Shown: positions 25,116 through 27,498 of the stretch, one piece after another
Position numbering within the stretch: the first letter of the stretch is position 1
Layout: each line of letters begins with the position of its first letter
NCBI RefSeq assembly: GCF_000380245.2
Contig: NZ_HG428741.1
Coordinates: 2,033,560-2,061,057 of the forward strand
Length of the DNA stretch: 27,498 nt
From: Bacillus massiliigorillae
GTDB taxonomy: Bacteria > Bacillota > Bacilli > Bacillales > DSM-1321
Direction: 5' to 3'
The notes under the pieces: generated by a model
The model's input: only the letters and a program-made list of their open reading frames with translations
What the model was told of the DNA's origin: nothing
The model's database searches: none
Position numbers and translations under genes: made by a program

Positions 25116-26208
25116 CTAATACCCTTCTTTCAGCCAATAAAGCTAGTAAATTATCAAATGTATGAGTTTCTTTTGTATGAACATCAATATAGCCTCCATT
25201 GTATGGAGAATTCGTACGCTTATATTGTAACTTTTTCATTCGCTTATATAGTTTGTTAGCAAAATCATCCTCACCCACTTCGTAGCACATTAATATAGCT
25301 AACGCATAAACAGCAGGAGACTCATATTGGACAATAGGTTTACCAGTTATACCATCGTATTGACCATATAATTTACCTTTACTATGTGAGTACGCTGTCT
25401 TGATAAAAGTTAGCAGTTCGCTTACATTACCACCCCATTTGGCGAGATGATAACCTGTATATAATTGATCAATTAAATTGACTTTTTGATCAAAAATATA
25501 ATCTTCTTGAACAATACTAAATTTCTTTGGAAAAAAACCTAATTCAGATATAGGTGCATTAAATAGTAAATTCTTTGTTTCCTGATAAATATTTTCTGGT
25601 AACAAACCTGCATGTTTCATTTGTTCAAAACCGGTTGGAATAATGTAACTAAGAGTAAGATCTTGCCCTTTTGTTTTTTCTTTAAGATCAATAAAATCTA
25701 CCATAAGATTGTTCACAGTTTGATAACTAATAAGTTGTTTACTCATTTTCTGCGCTAATGATGTATATTCAGAAGCATTCCATTGCTTACCTGCTGTAAA
25801 CAGTGCATCTATTATCCTTAAGTCATCAATAAACGCATTAGCAGTGGCTTTTTTACTTCCTTGTAATTCCCATATAACGAGATAATCATCTGTTAAAAAG
25901 TAATTCTTTAATACCTCTATCTGTTTTTGAAACTGAGTAAGATCATTTTTAGCAACTAAATATTCTAACCATAATCCTACTGTCTCTGACAAATAGACAT
26001 CCTTTCGAGATGTAATATTGGTACGAATTAAACCAACGTTATTTTGTAAGTTTCTTTGAATAAATTTTTCTACTATAAGTGTTTCACCTGCAATCGGTTG
26101 TTTCTTTTTATGTGGAGAAATAAATGCAGAGATACTCCACGTACTCAATATAAGCAGAATTATTATTATTAAGTTCCATAATTTTTTGCTATTGAAATAA
26201 AGCCTCAC
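25093..26208 (-). CDS. ydaJ: GH8-like membrane-anchored glycoside hydrolase (YdaJ homologue)
   Basis: A 371-residue protein with an N-terminal anchor (about 9-30) and an extracellular alpha-helical barrel resembling glycoside hydrolase family 8, as in BcsZ. YLSETVGLWLEY (72-83) lines up with the SEGxxY acid site (Glu75). ATANAFIDDLRIIDAL (121-136) lines up with the family's ATDADLDIA segment, with the usual first Asp replaced, so activity is uncertain. It would trim or release the exopolysaccharide. GTG at 26208 follows AGGAG and lies 30 nt after the diguanylate cyclase gene. Confidence 0.8.
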   Translation of the reverse strand: MRLYFNSKKLWNLIIIILLILSTWSISAFISPHKKKQPIAGETLIVEKFIQRNLQNNVGLIRTNITSRKDVYLSETVGLWLEYLVAKNDLTQFQKQIEVLKNYFLTDDYLVIWELQGSKKATANAFIDDLRIIDALFTAGKQWNASEYTSLAQKMSKQLISYQTVNNLMVDFIDLKEKTKGQDLTLSYIIPTGFEQMKHAGLLPENIYQETKNLLFNAPISELGFFPKKFSIVQEDYIFDQKVNLIDQLYTGYHLAKWGGNVSELLTFIKTAYSHSKGKLYGQYDGITGKPIVQYESPAVYALAILMCYEVGEDDFANKLYKRMKKLQYKRTNSPYNGGYIDVHTKETHTFDNLLALLAERRVLDEKDFRQ

Positions 26209-26238
26209 TATCTAAACTCCTATTTTATTATTATAATT

Positions 26239-27183
26239 TCAATTTAACTCATCTAAACTTGTTTTATACAATGTATAATTACTTACTACGCAATTTTTTG
26301 ATTCATACATTGCTATATCAGCATATTCAATCAATTCCTCTTTATTTCTTGTATGATCTGGAAATATACTAATACCTACACTTATCTGTACATAAAAGAT
26401 ATATTCCATAACACTAAATGGGTCGTTGAATAAGGCAATAATTGATTCAACTTTTTCCTTTACATTTTCTACGTCATCTAATAAAACAATGAATTCATCT
26501 CCACTTTGCCTAAACACTTGATGCTTTTTTGAAAATAAACTAACCATTCGTAATCGATTTGCCACTTCTTTTAATACTAAATCACCAACCCTATGTCCGT
26601 ACTTATCATTTATTTCTTTAAAATGATCAATGTCGATAAATAGCACAGCAAGCTTTGTCTGTTTCTGATTCGCTTCAGCAATATATTGCTCAAAGCAATA
26701 TTTTAACATTCTTCGATTCGGTAAATCCGTTAGCTCATCATGATGGGCCATATATTTCCACTCTTTATCATTTATTCCTTTATCACCTTCAAAAAAAATC
26801 AAGAAATACTGAATCACTTTTTCATTTCCATCTACTATCGGGATAATATTAACTTTAAGCCACACTTTTTCTCCATATTTCTTATATATGCAAAATTCAC
26901 CTATCCATTTTTCTCCTCCACTAATCACTTCTTTTATATTAGCAAAAAATTTCGGTGTGTGGCACTTGAAATTCAAATGCCAAAAATCTTTCAAATACAA
27001 ATATTCTTGTGTATATTCAGCTGTATCTAAAAAGTAGTTATTTACATATATTAATTTCCATTCAGAATCCATAATTGCCATCATTACTAATTCATCCATT
27101 ACTTGTTTGGTCATCTGTAATTCTTCAAATGTCAAATCATTACACATCTTATTTTTATCTCTAAGAAATAACCGATTCTCCAT
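26239..27183 (-). CDS. PAS-GGDEF diguanylate cyclase, first gene of the exopolysaccharide operon
   Basis: This 314-residue soluble protein has a PAS domain (about 22-132) and a GGDEF domain (about 145-305). The domain has DELTDLPNRR, FIDIDHFKEIND and the active-site motif SGDEF (227-231); Ser for the first Gly is common in active enzymes. The RxxD inhibitory site is absent (SKKH at that position), so feedback by product is not expected. No transmembrane segment is present, so the PAS domain should read an internal signal. ATG at 27183 follows GAAAGAGG. The next gene starts 30 nt downstream, so it is probably cotranscribed with the synthase genes, an addition to the five-gene ydaJ-ydaN set. 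Confidence 0.88.
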   Translation of the reverse strand: MENRLFLRDKNKMCNDLTFEELQMTKQVMDELVMMAIMDSEWKLIYVNNYFLDTAEYTQEYLYLKDFWHLNFKCHTPKFFANIKEVISGGEKWIGEFCIYKKYGEKVWLKVNIIPIVDGNEKVIQYFLIFFEGDKGINDKEWKYMAHHDELTDLPNRRMLKYCFEQYIAEANQKQTKLAVLFIDIDHFKEINDKYGHRVGDLVLKEVANRLRMVSLFSKKHQVFRQSGDEFIVLLDDVENVKEKVESIIALFNDPFSVMEYIFYVQISVGISIFPDHTRNKEELIEYADIAMYESKNCVVSNYTLYKTSLDELN

Positions 27184-27480
27184 CTTAATCCTCTTTCCTT
27201 AAATGTCACTAATATAAAATCTGTTTCTCTCAAATTTCTTCAATTAAAATGTGTATGTTTTGTTTCGAACAGACTGTTATTCTGAATCTGAGAAGAATTA
27301 AATATATCATTAAGTTAAATTCACATAATGATTATGTTCATATTACTAACCAGCACTTACATACTTCTTTACCTATTCTTAAAGTTCTCTTAAAAATGCA
27401 TTCATTTTGATAAATAAAATTTATTGAGGATTATATGTTAAGCTTAATTCCAGGAAATTAGGAAATGGAATACATTAAAT
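27184..27480. other. Upstream region of the exopolysaccharide operon, no gene seen
   Basis: AT-rich leader and promoter region of the leftward operon. No ORF of note is seen on either strand. TATATT at about 27208 (minus strand) could be a -10 but has no good -35. No c-di-GMP riboswitch core was recognised. Confidence 0.4.
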
Positions 27481-27498
27481 AAAAAAATAGGCGGAGCC
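27481..27498 (-). terminator. Half of a terminator cut by the window edge
   Basis: Read leftward, GGCTCCGCC then TATTTTTTT looks like the distal arm and U run of an intrinsic terminator whose other arm lies beyond 27498. It would end a leftward gene outside the window and isolate the exopolysaccharide operon. Confidence 0.45.

Noticed and set aside
26740..27030. 96-codon plus-strand ORF
   Set aside because: Antisense to the PAS domain of the diguanylate cyclase; composition typical of a shadow frame.
27184..27480. c-di-GMP riboswitch upstream of the exopolysaccharide operon
   Set aside because: Looked for because of the operon's function; no GEMM-like conserved core was found in the leader.
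1..27498. CRISPR array, insertion sequence, tRNA or rRNA genes, prophage
   Set aside because: No regularly spaced direct repeats, transposase motifs, tRNA cloverleaf or conserved rRNA segments were seen by reading both strands.

Overview
The window looks like a chromosomal segment of a Bacillus cereus group bacterium. It is very AT-rich, with Gram-positive ribosome binding sites, frequent GTG/TTG starts, many intrinsic terminators, a BceRS-BceAB-type peptide-antibiotic module, and an exopolysaccharide cluster with the gene order of Bacillus subtilis ydaJ-ydaK-ydaL-ydaM-ydaN. This assignment comes from reading the proteins, not from a database search. Most genes run leftward (minus strand); only two confident genes, at 3622 and 14626, run rightward.

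Left part (1-4500). A secreted S9 prolyl-oligopeptidase with a degenerate SLH-like N-terminus is split by a one-base frameshift in a T5 run. Next come a small membrane protein and a 590-bp gene-poor stretch with several strong hairpins that looks like the remains of lost genes. A rightward gene for a membrane-anchored extracellular protein of unknown function follows.

Middle (4500-14400). A BceR/BceS two-component system and a BceA/BceB ABC transporter are encoded in order. A clear TGACA-N4-TGTAA operator precedes the transporter genes. Next are ycgR/ycgQ homologues (a permease and a partner with His/Cys-rich loops). A tandem glycine riboswitch on the minus strand has no recognisable glycine gene behind it, only a 43-codon ORF enclosed by terminators. 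Upstream of that lie a second OmpR/VanS-like two-component system and a truncated membrane-protein fragment.

Right part (14600-27498). A SARP-like response regulator (receiver, DNA-binding and BTAD domains) converges on a 1011-residue hybrid sensor carrying two complete kinase modules: HisKA-HATPase, then a receiver, then LytS-type His_kinase-HATPase. An 18-bp terminator stem separates them. Beyond it is a six-gene leftward operon: a PAS-GGDEF diguanylate cyclase with an intact SGDEF site but no I-site, a GH8-like protein, a membrane protein whose GGDEF domain is degenerate but keeps the RxxD I-site, a DUF2334 protein, a processive GT2 synthase and a BcsB-like protein. Read together, this is a self-contained c-di-GMP-controlled exopolysaccharide machine with its own c-di-GMP maker and receptor. 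The adjacent hybrid sensor/SARP pair is a plausible but unproven regulator.
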